Positions 1-10,246 of a stretch of DNA of 64,000 bases are shown piece after piece. Each line of letters opens with the position of its first letter. Within the stretch, counting starts at the first letter, position 1. Under the pieces are notes generated by a model. It saw only the letters and a list, made by a program, of their open reading frames with translations, was not told where the DNA came from and did no database searches. A program made the position numbers and the translations under genes. The DNA comes from Acidobacteriota bacterium (lineage in GTDB: Bacteria; Acidobacteriota; Blastocatellia; Pyrinomonadales; Pyrinomonadaceae): contig JAHBSI010000001.1 of assembly GCA_019639195.1 (NCBI GenBank), forward strand, positions 1 through 64,000, written 5' to 3'.

Positions 1-2277
1 TCCATCGAAATCTCCCGGCGAAGGAATGTCGGTCGATATCCCGAAAGGAGCGACCGCTAGCGTCAGGTCCTCGCTTCTGAGAATGAACCACGTTCCGGTC
101 GATGGCCGATAGATCGCGACATCAGTCTTGCCGTCGCCGGTGTAATCCGCAGGCACGAGCTTGTCGCCCGCCGCACCGAACTGATACGCCGTAAAGCCCG
201 CAGTCGATCTCTGCAGATACCAGACGTTGTTCGACGGCCGATAAACACTCGCATCCGTCTTACCATCTCCATCAAAATCAAACATCGTCGCATTTGGTGT
301 TGCCGAATTCGACGAGAAGACCTTAAAACTGAATAGTCTGCTTGCCGAAAAACCGTTTGCCGCACCCGCGTCAACTACATACCAGCGGCCATAAAACGTC
401 TGTCCGACGAGATTCGGGTTATTCGGGATGGGGAAGACCGTGGAGCCGTATCCGACACCGGCTCCGCTTCCTGTCAATACAATATTTCGATACAGGAACG
501 AACCGCCCGATGGGATCGACGTCCCGACACCGGGATCGGCCGAGTCGATAACAAGAAAGGCTTGCGAGCCGCCCATTGCACGCGAAACTCCGACCGTGAA
601 AGTTTGATTCCCGATAAGGCCGGGCGAATTCACCGCAACTTCCGGTATCGTGCCGCCCGTTCCAGGACGCCCGGAGCCCGTGATCTGAGGATATCGGTCT
701 GACTCAGTGAAAAGCTGCGGCCGATCAAAAGGCGGCAGCTCATTGCGGACTCGGTCGTCCGTGAGCGGGCCCTTTAGAAATGCAGCAAGATTTGCTTTCT
801 GCTCATTCGTAAGATTCAGGGGGTGTATCTGTTCGTGATCAACATTCGGGGCGTCAAAGTCGCCACCGCGATTATAAAAATCGATCACATCCTCGATAGA
901 GCGCAAGCGCCCTGTGTGCATATACGGAAATCGCAGCTGAACATTACGAAGTCCGGGTGTTTTGAACGCACTTCTGTCGATCTCGTGTCCGGTGACAGCG
1001 AATCTTCCCGGATCTTCTGATTGAGGCCTGACACCGATGTTGTGAAAGGTCTGATCGGAGAGCAACGCACTTAAATGGCACGACGCACAATTGTTCGTTT
1101 CAAACACCTCCAGGCCGAGGGCCTCGTTCGGGGCAAGCGGTTGTATGCCGGCCATTGCCTTATCAAAGGGCGTTTGATCCGAAAAAAGCGTTCTTTCGTG
1201 CGTGGCGATCGCCATCGCGATCCTTGAGGGCGTAACGCCCTGCGAACCGAAAGCCTCTTGAAATAGTTGCGGATAGGTTCGATCGCTGATCCAGGTCTTA
1301 AGCGCGGTCGGAACATTGCTTGCGAGGGCAAGCGGCTTTGAGGCCTGAATTCGAGCCGCGACCTGATTCCAATCACGACCCGAATGTCCCATTTCGGCCG
1401 TCGAGACCGGCGGCCCGAGAGATTGACTTTCGAGCGAAGCGATCAGGGGAATGACAACCTGGTTAGTTATCGGATCGCGAAACTCGTTGCTTGCTCGGCC
1501 GTCCCAAAAGATCCCTTGCGAGGCATACGCGGCGTTGAGATAGGAAGGCGACTTGCGATTCGTAACCTGTTCGCGAAATCCAAATATTGGGTTCAACGAG
1601 TATGTGCCGTCGGCCTTATTCTCGATCACGCCTGGGGAGCCAAAAATATCATCGACCGTCCCGAACGTATTGTCCGGCCCGGGATGCCGCGATCTACTAT
1701 CGTTTACGTCCGTGCGCGGATCGGAGCCGCCCATTGCCGGCCGGTGACACGTACCACAGGCGACCGTCTGCGTAGAAGATAATTGTTCGTCCCAGAATAG
1801 AGTTTTTCCGAGATATGCTTTCGCTGCCGTTACAGGGTTCTCGGCAGATTCAAGCGGCGGATCGAGCGGCGAAAGCGAACCTGTCGGAAAGGCCGCGTTT
1901 GCCCTAGTGCCCTGGTCCGGCGTACTTAGCAAACTGTGGCCTGAGCTATTCTCGGCCCGAACCCAGTAATAGTACGTCTGGCCAACGGCCGCAGTCGTGT
2001 CAAAAAAGAGATTTGCTTGTGTTGTACCAACATCGGCAGCCGTTGAGGAATTGTTGACCGTATTTCGGAATATGCGATAAATTGTCGCTCCGCGGATCGT
2101 ATCCCAACGCAATCCAACCTTGCCGGCATACCAATTATCGCTTGCATTGACGCCGGTCGGAGCGGCGGGCACTTCACCGAGCGGCGCCTTGGCCGCGGAA
2201 TGATCAGGTGAACCGAAATACGCGATCAACCCAAATACAACGAACAATAATATCGAACAGACCTTGAGACGTGTCAT
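1..2277 (-). CDS. Exported di-heme cytochrome c peroxidase (MauG/CcpA family) with FnIII and FG-GAP domains, 3' end outside window
   Basis: The start is the ATG at 2275-2277; the frame stays open to base 1, so 759 codons are visible and the C-terminus is missing. Order of parts: signal peptide (about 1-29), fibronectin type III domain (about 34-118), a MauG/CcpA-type peroxidase with two c-type heme sites, CGTCH at residues 174-178 and CASCH at 397-401, the family motif FKTPGLRN about 30 residues after the second heme, and from about residue 655 FG-GAP/VCBS repeats with DxDGDGKTD cores. Hemes and signal peptide place it in the periplasm or outside the cell. Family members reduce peroxide or oxidise protein side chains; which applies here cannot be read. 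The FnIII and FG-GAP additions are unusual for the family and suggest surface attachment or a propeller-like platform. The same type of repeat ends the protein at 20667-22682. Confidence 0.88.
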   Translation of the reverse strand, partial: MTRLKVCSILLFVVFGLIAYFGSPDHSAAKAPLGEVPAAPTGVNASDNWYAGKVGLRWDTIRGATIYRIFRNTVNNSSTAADVGTTQANLFFDTTAAVGQTYYYWVRAENSSGHSLLSTPDQGTRANAAFPTGSLSPLDPPLESAENPVTAAKAYLGKTLFWDEQLSSTQTVACGTCHRPAMGGSDPRTDVNDSRSRHPGPDNTFGTVDDIFGSPGVIENKADGTYSLNPIFGFREQVTNRKSPSYLNAAYASQGIFWDGRASNEFRDPITNQVVIPLIASLESQSLGPPVSTAEMGHSGRDWNQVAARIQASKPLALASNVPTALKTWISDRTYPQLFQEAFGSQGVTPSRIAMAIATHERTLFSDQTPFDKAMAGIQPLAPNEALGLEVFETNNCASCHLSALLSDQTFHNIGVRPQSEDPGRFAVTGHEIDRSAFKTPGLRNVQLRFPYMHTGRLRSIEDVIDFYNRGGDFDAPNVDHEQIHPLNLTNEQKANLAAFLKGPLTDDRVRNELPPFDRPQLFTESDRYPQITGSGRPGTGGTIPEVAVNSPGLIGNQTFTVGVSRAMGGSQAFLVIDSADPGVGTSIPSGGSFLYRNIVLTGSGAGVGYGSTVFPIPNNPNLVGQTFYGRWYVVDAGAANGFSASRLFSFKVFSSNSATPNATMFDFDGDGKTDASVYRPSNNVWYLQRSTAGFTAYQFGAAGDKLVPADYTGDGKTDVAIYRPSTGTWFILRSEDLTLAVAPFGISTDIPSPGDFDG

Positions 2278-2424
2278 CCAACCAAACTCCGCATAATGAG
2301 ACGTGATTTCAGGAGCCTTTTGACTCTCTGAAATACTATCCTAGTTTTCCCGCTCCCTCAACGGCGGAGATCCTCAAATGGCCGCTATATTTTCCAACTA
2401 GACCAAGTGTTCGGAATGAAGATT

Positions 2425-2454
2425 TTCACATTGATCGGCCCATTAGGATACAAT
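2425..2454 (+). promoter_or_regulatory. Promoter of the PBP4-type gene, near-leaderless
   Basis: TTCACA (2425-2430), an 18-nt spacer and TACAAT (2449-2454). The -10 ends 8 nt before the ATG at 2463, so transcription would begin about 1-2 nt before the start codon. No Shine-Dalgarno is present. Confidence 0.5.
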
Positions 2455-2462
2455 TTTCCTTA

Positions 2463-4121
<1,659 letters not shown>

Positions 4122-4124
<3 letters not shown>

Positions 4125-4167
4125 AAAGACGGATCACGAGGCCAAGCTCTTCAGCCTCCGATCCGTC
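4122..4167 (-). terminator. Intrinsic terminator of the RRM gene between two convergent genes
   Basis: The arms GACGGATCACGAGGC (4128-4142) and GCCTCCGATCCGTC (4154-4167) form a stem with a one-base bulge and an 11-nt loop. Read on the minus strand, the stem is followed by TTTTTA (4127-4122). It lies about 30 nt past the stop of the RRM gene. Confidence 0.8.
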
Positions 4168-4197
4168 CGTTCAGGTTGTTGATCTGGCGAGTTTTTC

Positions 4198-4518
4198 CTA
4201 CCAGCGATTGCCGCGGTCGCGATCTCTGCCGCCACCGCCATAACCGCCACCACCGCCGCGAGGGCGGTCATCACGCGGACGTGCTTCGTTGACGACCATA
4301 TTACGGCCATCGTATTCCTGCCCGTTGAATTGTGCGATCGCTGCCGTCGCCGCATCATCCGAACCCATTTCAACAAAACCAAAGCCGCGTGAACGGCCCG
4401 TTTCGCGATCAAACACGACGTTAGCCGATTGAACTTCACCGGCCGCTGCAAAATGTTCTTGTAGATCCTCGCTTGTCACGCGAAATGACAAGTTACCGAC
4501 ATAAAGTTTAGTTCCCAT
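4198..4518 (-). CDS. RNA-binding protein with one RRM domain and a glycine-rich tail
   Basis: A 106-residue protein with one RNA recognition motif: RNP2 is LYVGNL at 5-10 and RNP1 is RGFGFVEM at 44-51. The tail (about 85-106) is rich in Gly, Arg and Asp, resembling an RGG-type RNA-binding extension. Family members (cyanobacterial Rbp and similar proteins) bind single-stranded RNA and often respond to cold; the exact role here is unknown. The gene stands alone, convergent to the PBP4-type gene. It has a long upstream spacer of 359 bp and a clear terminator, so it is probably an independent transcript. Confidence 0.92.
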   Translation of the reverse strand: MGTKLYVGNLSFRVTSEDLQEHFAAAGEVQSANVVFDRETGRSRGFGFVEMGSDDAATAAIAQFNGQEYDGRNMVVNEARPRDDRPRGGGGGYGGGGRDRDRGNRW

Positions 4519-4877
4519 GTGTTAACGTTTCCGAATTTATTAGAGATAAGTTGAAGCACAGCGGCAGGCAGACTGGCAAAAAGAAGCGCGAATTGCTATT
4601 CAGTCCGGCTTAGTTCGAGTGCGGTGCGCGAATTCCTGCTCAAAATGATCGGTAGCTTCAAACCAAAGACAAGTAACTAACTCTCAAAACCGAACCGAAA
4701 AAGCACCGCGCTTTCCTGGCGGACGGACGTATCAACGCGATATCAAGCGAGAGCAAACACAAGGAAGTATGAACTCTTTCGGCAAATTTGGCAAGCATGT
4801 TTTTTAACGGTTTAACACACGCGCTCACAAGGCTTTCGGTCGCGGTGCTTTCCGAATAGAAATCGCTATGACAACAC
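4519..4877. other. 359-bp intergenic region upstream of the RRM gene
   Basis: No plausible gene is seen. On the minus strand a weak promoter-like pair, TTGCCA (about 4795) and CATACT 17 nt downstream, would give an RRM transcript with a leader of roughly 250 nt. The region also has a 10-bp inverted repeat, AAGCACCGCG (4702-4711) and CGCGGTGCTT (4841-4850). AATTCGCGC occurs twice on the minus strand. An RNA fold could be checked; nothing here is firm. Confidence 0.4.
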
Positions 4878-6290
4878 CTAACTGCGTTTTTGCAGAACTT
4901 CGAGCAGTTTTCCGTGGATCCCGCCGAAAGCCCCATTCGACATAATGGCGACGACATCACCATCGGTAAGCTCGGGTGAAAGATGCTCGATGATCGAATC
5001 TGCATCGGGAAAGCTTTCGGCAGGTTTCCCTCGCATATTCAGATCCTCGACAAGCTCGTTTACGTCAAGCACTTTGCCGAGTTCGCTCGCTTTCGATGTG
5101 TTGTAAACTCCGGCGATGATAACCCGATCGGCATAACCGAAGGCTTTTGAATATGGTTCCTGAAACGTCGCAAGGCGTGATGACCAGGTCCGAGGCTCAA
5201 AGACCGCGATCAGGCGGTTCGAAGGATATTTCATCCTCAGAGCCTTTAGTGTTTCTTCGACGGCTGTCGGATGGTGTGCAAAATCATCGATCACGGTCAC
5301 GCCGCGTTCGACGCCGCGAACCTCCATCCGTCGCTTTACAGAGGTGAAAGTATCGAGGCCTTCTTGTATCTTTTCATTGGAGATGCCCCAGGCGTTCGCA
5401 GCGATAATAACGGCAAGACAGTTCCGGACGTTGAACTCGCCGAGCAAAGAGGTTTCGAACTCGCCGAATGCCGCTCCCTCGCGAAAGACCGTGAAACGTG
5501 TCTTTTCACCCGAAAAATCGATATACCGGGCCTGCCATTTTGCTGTGTCCGAGAGGCCAAATGTCTCGACCTGCGTAAACAGTTTGCCGGCCATTTCTTC
5601 GAGCACTTCAACGACGATCGGCGAATCGACACCGGCGATCAGGCGTCCGCTTCCCGGCACCAGATTCATCAGACGGGAAAACTCCCATTTGATATCGTCG
5701 ATGTCGTCATAGATATCGGCGTGGTCGAATTCGATATTGTTGACGATGGCGATCTCGGGCAGATAGTGCATGAACTTCGGCTTCTTGTCGAAGTATGCCG
5801 TGTCGTATTCGTCACCTTCGATGACAAAATAGTCGGAATCGGTAACGCGAAAACTTGCGGCGAAATTCTGCACGATCCCGCCAACGAGGAAACTCGGGTT
5901 CAGGCCGCCGGATTCGCATATCCAGGAAGCAAGGCTTGTTGTCGTGGTCTTACCGTGAGTTCCGGCAACGACGAGAGAGCGGCGGCCGCGAATGAATTCG
6001 TCCTGTACGACCTGCGCTTGGGAGGTGTATCGGAGCCGTTGATCGAGAACGGCTTCCAATTCCGGGTTGCCGCGGGAGATCGCATTGCCGACGATCGTAA
6101 CGTCAGCTCCGACCTCGGTATTCTCAGGTCGGTATCCGCGGATTATCTCGATCCCAAGAGCCTCGAGCTGCGTGGACATTGGCGGATACACATTCTGATC
6201 CGACCCCGTTACCTTGTGGCCGCGAGCCAGCAACATACCGGCAAGCGATGCCATCGCCGTCCCGCAAATTCCGATTAGATGATAGTGCAT
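4878..6290 (-). CDS. mpl: UDP-N-acetylmuramate:L-alanyl-gamma-D-glutamyl-meso-diaminopimelate ligase (murein peptide ligase)
   Basis: Recycles the released tripeptide L-Ala-D-Glu-meso-Dap by joining it to UDP-MurNAc with ATP, in the cytoplasm. The 470-residue protein begins with the Mur-ligase nucleotide-binding fold (HLIGICGTAMASLAG) typical of Mpl, with the P-loop GTHGKTTT at 110-117 and the EGDEYDTAYFD segment characteristic of Mpl/MurC. Its ATG directly abuts the TAG stop of the S46 peptidase gene, so it is the last gene of the operon aminotransferase > peptidase > mpl. Its presence implies meso-Dap peptidoglycan and active wall recycling. Confidence 0.95.
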   Translation of the reverse strand: MHYHLIGICGTAMASLAGMLLARGHKVTGSDQNVYPPMSTQLEALGIEIIRGYRPENTEVGADVTIVGNAISRGNPELEAVLDQRLRYTSQAQVVQDEFIRGRRSLVVAGTHGKTTTTSLASWICESGGLNPSFLVGGIVQNFAASFRVTDSDYFVIEGDEYDTAYFDKKPKFMHYLPEIAIVNNIEFDHADIYDDIDDIKWEFSRLMNLVPGSGRLIAGVDSPIVVEVLEEMAGKLFTQVETFGLSDTAKWQARYIDFSGEKTRFTVFREGAAFGEFETSLLGEFNVRNCLAVIIAANAWGISNEKIQEGLDTFTSVKRRMEVRGVERGVTVIDDFAHHPTAVEETLKALRMKYPSNRLIAVFEPRTWSSRLATFQEPYSKAFGYADRVIIAGVYNTSKASELGKVLDVNELVEDLNMRGKPAESFPDADSIIEHLSPELTDGDVVAIMSNGAFGGIHGKLLEVLQKRS

Positions 6291-8339
6291 CTATTTTGCG
6301 GTCAGCTCTGCAACGAGAGCATTCGTCTCGTAGATATGTCGAAGGGCCTCAAGAATGCCCTGCGAATGCACACCGACAGCACGGCCGCCTTCGCCCTCCT
6401 CGACATACCAATATTTATTCGAGAGCTTTTGAATGTTGCTGTCGAAGTTGATGCCGCAGAACTCGGCTTTCGCGTTGATGACTGGCGAGCCTGAGTTTCC
6501 CCCGATCGTGTCCGCCGTGTACACAAAATCCAGCGCCGCCGACATATCGAACTTACCCTTTTTGTCCTTGTAACGCTGCGGCAGGTCGAACGGCGGCATC
6601 TCATCAAAACTGAGTGCTCGATCGTAAAGGCCGAAGAATGTAGTGCGATGCGGAACGAGGGTCGTGTCTTCCTCATAGCCCTTTACACGTCCATAACTCA
6701 AGCGAAGATTAAAGTTAGCGTCCGGCGGAATCGTCTTTCCGTAGACAGCAAAGCGGGCTTTCGAGATACGCTCGCCAGCACTTGTCTCAACTGAGGCGAT
6801 ATTCTGTTCATTCCAGGCGCGCAGTTCTCTGATCACCGGCTCGATCCTTCGGGCGAGCGTGACCATCGGATCCGTCGAGGCTGCGACAGCGGCCTTTCCG
6901 CCATCAAGCAGTGCCTTTCGTGCCGCCGGATCCGTTAGCTTTGTTTCACGAACCGCGCGTCCGACGACCTCGCTTACCTCTGCATCGCCAAGGGCGGCTC
7001 TGATGAATGGATCGTTTGCGCCGAGGGTCTCCTTTGCCTTTGTGAGCCACGCGGTGAGCATCGCCTCTTCCATCGCCGGATAAATCGGAGCCTTCGAGAG
7101 AAGGCTGAACTTGAGCGAATCAAGCCTATTGTCGCGATATTCGTCGTATCGCTCATCATTCGGCTTTGCGGTCTCTTCGGTGTACCGAACTATCTGCGAA
7201 GCGATAGAACCAAGCCGCGCGACCGAGATCGTCGAGAAAGCAAGTCGGGGTGCCTTTTCCGGCAGGTGCGAATACGCCTTCTCAAGGTCGGTCCACGCCG
7301 GTGCGTACTCTTTGTTCAGCTCCGGTTTTGCCGCGAGTTTGTCGCGCAGGTCCTTCTCCTCGGCGACCTTCGTTCCAAACTGTCGCGGGTTCAGCAAGCC
7401 TTCTTCCTGGCCGGCAAGGCGTTTCAACGAATTGCGGAGCGATCGGATGCCTGGGTTAGCTTGTCGATGCTGCTCTTCACCCATCTTCGCGTAATCTTCG
7501 AGGGCGGAAAGTCGCGTCTTCCAGGTCTTCTCGAGCAGCGGATTCCCAACGTCACGCTGATATGCAAGCTGAGCAACGGTCGAGAGTCGAGCGGTCGAAC
7601 CCGGATTGCCCGGCACGACGATGAATTCACCGTCCGCCGCTCCCTTCTCTGAGAATCTGAAGAAATTTGGCGTCGAAGCAGGTTTACCGTTCTCATACGC
7701 CCTCAAGAAAGTTATATCGAGGTCGTACCGCGGATAAGTAAAGTTGTCGTAATCGCCGCCGAAGAACGAGATCTGCTCCTCGGGGGCAAAAACGATGCGC
7801 AGGTCCGTGTATTTCTTGAAGCGATACAGCCAATATTCGCCGCCGCTGTAGAACGAAATGACCTCGCATTTTAAGTGTGTTTTAGTGGTGCAGTCCTTTT
7901 CGATCTCCGCCATCACGGCCTTTTTCTGCTCGCCCGACGCAGCGGCCTGCACCTTTGCGGTAACGTCTTCGTAGGACACAAGCACGTTCGCTTCAAGATC
8001 TGTCGCTTTGACCTCATCGGCAAGCGTTGGTGCGTAGAAACCGTCCTTCACATAATCCTTCTCCTTCGTGGACATCTTCGAGAGCTGGCCGCTCGCGACA
8101 TGCTGATTCGTAATGATCAGGCCGTTTGCCGAAACAAAGCTGGCCGAGCCGCCGTCATTCAGCCGGACGCTCGCAAGCCTTACCTTATCGAGCCAGCCCG
8201 CAGGCGGCACGAAGTTGTAACGCTCCTTCCACTGCTTGAGTGGCGGATTGTCGAATGTCCACATTCCCTCGTCCGCAAGCAAGGCAGGCGGCAAAATGAC
8301 GAGACTGAAGATGAAGAGAAGGGTCAATAGGTGTTTCAT
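6291..8339 (-). CDS. Exported S46 family dipeptidyl-peptidase (DPP7/DPP11-like)
   Basis: A serine peptidase that removes dipeptides from the N-terminus of peptides in the periplasm. The 682-residue protein has a signal peptide (about 1-22). The chymotrypsin-type triad is visible as His80 (NQHV), an Asp in the YDLDI segment (probably D208) and Ser616 (GGNSGSP). In the family, the residue 18 positions after the catalytic serine sets P1 preference: Arg in Asp/Glu-specific DPP11, Gly in DPP7. Here it is Ser (NFDSN), so I infer a DPP7-like hydrophobic preference. AGGA precedes the start. It sits between an aminotransferase gene (15 nt upstream) and mpl, suggesting use of peptides as amino-acid sources. 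Confidence 0.93.
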   Translation of the reverse strand: MKHLLTLLFIFSLVILPPALLADEGMWTFDNPPLKQWKERYNFVPPAGWLDKVRLASVRLNDGGSASFVSANGLIITNQHVASGQLSKMSTKEKDYVKDGFYAPTLADEVKATDLEANVLVSYEDVTAKVQAAASGEQKKAVMAEIEKDCTTKTHLKCEVISFYSGGEYWLYRFKKYTDLRIVFAPEEQISFFGGDYDNFTYPRYDLDITFLRAYENGKPASTPNFFRFSEKGAADGEFIVVPGNPGSTARLSTVAQLAYQRDVGNPLLEKTWKTRLSALEDYAKMGEEQHRQANPGIRSLRNSLKRLAGQEEGLLNPRQFGTKVAEEKDLRDKLAAKPELNKEYAPAWTDLEKAYSHLPEKAPRLAFSTISVARLGSIASQIVRYTEETAKPNDERYDEYRDNRLDSLKFSLLSKAPIYPAMEEAMLTAWLTKAKETLGANDPFIRAALGDAEVSEVVGRAVRETKLTDPAARKALLDGGKAAVAASTDPMVTLARRIEPVIRELRAWNEQNIASVETSAGERISKARFAVYGKTIPPDANFNLRLSYGRVKGYEEDTTLVPHRTTFFGLYDRALSFDEMPPFDLPQRYKDKKGKFDMSAALDFVYTADTIGGNSGSPVINAKAEFCGINFDSNIQKLSNKYWYVEEGEGGRAVGVHSQGILEALRHIYETNALVAELTAK

Positions 8340-8354
8340 ACTTTTTTCCTAAGC

Positions 8355-9515
8355 TTAGGCAAGAACGCCGCGGAGTTTCTCCATCGCGCCTGAAAGGATA
8401 TCGTCTTCGCGAGCTATACAGATACGTACGTGCGCATCCCATCGATCGGAATCTGCAAAGGCTGAGCCCGGGGTCATCCCGACGCCGGCATCGCGCATCA
8501 GCATTTCGTTGAATGCGATCGCGTCCGGGTTGCCTTCCGGTATCTTCGCCCAAAGATAAAATGCCGAGCCCGAATCATAGATCTTGAAACCGAGGTCTTC
8601 GAGGCCTTTGCCGAACTCCCGCCTTTTAGCATCGAACGTGTCTCGAAGCCGTGGGTAATAGCCCGGATCGTCCATCAGGACCCTGCCAAGAGCAGATTGC
8701 AGCGGCGTTGCGGGGCAAACGTAGATGACGTTTGCGGCAGCATTGACGGGAGCGAGCAACTCCGCCTTTGCAAATGCGTAACCAAGGCGCCAGCCTGAGA
8801 TATTCCACGATTTCGAGAAGGAATTGACCGTGATCGTCCTCTCACGCATCTCCGGAAGAGCAGCGATCGAGACATGCGGATTCTCACCCGTCACGTAATG
8901 CTCATAAACCTCATCGGAAATGACGAGCAGATCGAGTTCCTTTGCAACGTCCGCAATATCTTGAAGTTCACTTTCCGTCATCACTTTACCGCTCGGATTT
9001 GCAGGCGAACAGACGATGATCGCTTTTAGCGGAAACTCACGGCGGTCCTTAAGCTGTTTACAGAGCGCGAGTAACTCTGCTTTCTCGAACCTTAGATCGT
9101 CATCAAGTTCGAAGGTCTCGGTCTTCGCACCAAAATCCTCCAGAATTCGGCGGTGATACGGATAGTACGGCTCAAAGACGAGCGCAGCTTTGTCCCGAAG
9201 ATAGCTCTGTGCGATGCCGATCAAAGCTCCCGTGCCGCCGTTCGTGACCATGATCTCAAAGGGCTTTGCATCGGCACTAAAATCAACATTGTTGTACTTC
9301 TTGATCTTCTGCTCGATCGCGGTCCGCAAATTCGCATCGCCCTCGCTCGGACCATAGTGATTCTGGCTGGCAGCAATGATCTCAGCAGCCTCTTTCGCAA
9401 GTTTTGGGTCGATCGGCAGCTCAGATTGCCCTTGGACAAGATTGCCGCTCTTTGGAACGAGCCGCGTGATCGCACGTATATCGGGTCTTACTTTTGTCAT
9501 CTTTGTTTGTGTCAT
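8355..9515 (-). CDS. PLP-dependent class I/II aminotransferase, aspartate-aminotransferase-like
   Basis: Fold type I aminotransferase of 386 residues. The PLP-binding lysine is K235 in NSFSKSWNISGWRLGY, with the substrate/cofactor motif CSPANPSGKV at about 169-178 and the SDEVYEHY segment at about 200-207. The overall pattern is that of aspartate/aromatic aminotransferases of subgroup I; substrate specificity cannot be assigned. It is the first gene of the operon with the S46 peptidase and mpl. A -10-like TATTTT ends 8 nt before the ATG and no Shine-Dalgarno is present, so the mRNA may be leaderless. A second in-frame ATG lies 5 codons downstream. Confidence 0.9.
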   Translation of the reverse strand: MTQTKMTKVRPDIRAITRLVPKSGNLVQGQSELPIDPKLAKEAAEIIAASQNHYGPSEGDANLRTAIEQKIKKYNNVDFSADAKPFEIMVTNGGTGALIGIAQSYLRDKAALVFEPYYPYHRRILEDFGAKTETFELDDDLRFEKAELLALCKQLKDRREFPLKAIIVCSPANPSGKVMTESELQDIADVAKELDLLVISDEVYEHYVTGENPHVSIAALPEMRERTITVNSFSKSWNISGWRLGYAFAKAELLAPVNAAANVIYVCPATPLQSALGRVLMDDPGYYPRLRDTFDAKRREFGKGLEDLGFKIYDSGSAFYLWAKIPEGNPDAIAFNEMLMRDAGVGMTPGSAFADSDRWDAHVRICIAREDDILSGAMEKLRGVLA

Positions 9516-9523
9516 AAAGCTAT

Positions 9524-9529
9524 AAAATA
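9524..9529 (-). promoter_or_regulatory. -10 element of the aminotransferase operon
   Basis: TATTTT on the minus strand, ending 8 nt before the ATG at 9515. The hexamer 17 nt further upstream is TTCAAC (9547-9552). No ribosome binding site is visible. Confidence 0.45.
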
Positions 9530-9581
9530 GCAGTTTTTGTCCGGGAGTTGAATTTCGTCAAAACATCCCGGCCGGCGGCGC

Positions 9582-10175
9582 TCAAGTTCGACTCACGAAA
9601 GGATTTCCGCGGATCCAGAACCGCAGCGGCAAAAACGCATCGTCGCCGGCGTAATCGATGCCGATACGGTGCCCGCATTCAATATCTGCAGGCTTGATCG
9701 TGCGGTATTTCTCAATAAACACCTTGCTTCCGAGCAGATCTTCCCCGTTCAATGTTCGGTCGATGGCCATTGCGATGCAAAGTTTTCCGGGCCCGGACGT
9801 TAGATCGGTGAGTTTCTTCGCCTTTGGCCGTCGCTTTTGCATAATCTCGATGCCATCGACGGGTTCGATGCCGCGAATGAGTATCGCGTGCGGCGTGCCG
9901 GGTTTGCCCGTTACGCAGTTCATTTGGTTGTACATCCCGTAAACAAAGAAAACATAGGCAAAACCCGCTTCTCCGTACATTACTTCGTTTCGTTTCGTAC
10001 GGCGGCCGCCAAAGCTGTGGGCCGCCCGGTCGATCTCGCCGAGATATGCTTCGGTCTCGACGATCATCCCTGAAACACGCCCTTCCGATGAAGGCACAAC
10101 GAGGAGCTTTCCAAGCAGTTCACGTGCGATCTTGGCCGGATCGTTGCGGGAGTAGAATTTTCTTGAAAGCAGCAT
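9582..10175 (-). CDS. mpg: DNA-3-methyladenine glycosylase (AAG/MPG family)
   Basis: A base-excision repair enzyme that flips out and removes alkylated purines. The roughly 197-residue protein matches the whole AAG family domain: FYSRNDPAKIARELLGKLL at the start, the catalytic region IVETEAYLGEIDRAAHSF containing the active-site Glu, then RNEVMYGEAGFAYVFFVYGM and the LTSGPGKLC region. The start is placed at the ATG at 10175; a TTG two codons upstream is also possible. It is divergent from the DsbA-like gene and appears to be monocistronic. Confidence 0.94.
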   Translation of the reverse strand: MLLSRKFYSRNDPAKIARELLGKLLVVPSSEGRVSGMIVETEAYLGEIDRAAHSFGGRRTKRNEVMYGEAGFAYVFFVYGMYNQMNCVTGKPGTPHAILIRGIEPVDGIEIMQKRRPKAKKLTDLTSGPGKLCIAMAIDRTLNGEDLLGSKVFIEKYRTIKPADIECGHRIGIDYAGDDAFLPLRFWIRGNPFVSRT

Positions 10176-10246
10176 ATACAACCCAAAGCGTTCGAGTAGA
10201 GTCGAAAGGTTTGCTAAGATTCAAGCGTACTACGTTGAGCATTTAA

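Noticed and set aside
4658..5005. 115-codon minus-strand frame overlapping the end of mpl
   Set aside because: Overlaps the conserved C-terminus of Mpl in another frame, and the translation has no features.
5271..6278. Long plus-strand reading frame opposite mpl
   Set aside because: Antisense to the conserved mpl gene, with no recognisable domain; a high-GC codon-usage shadow.
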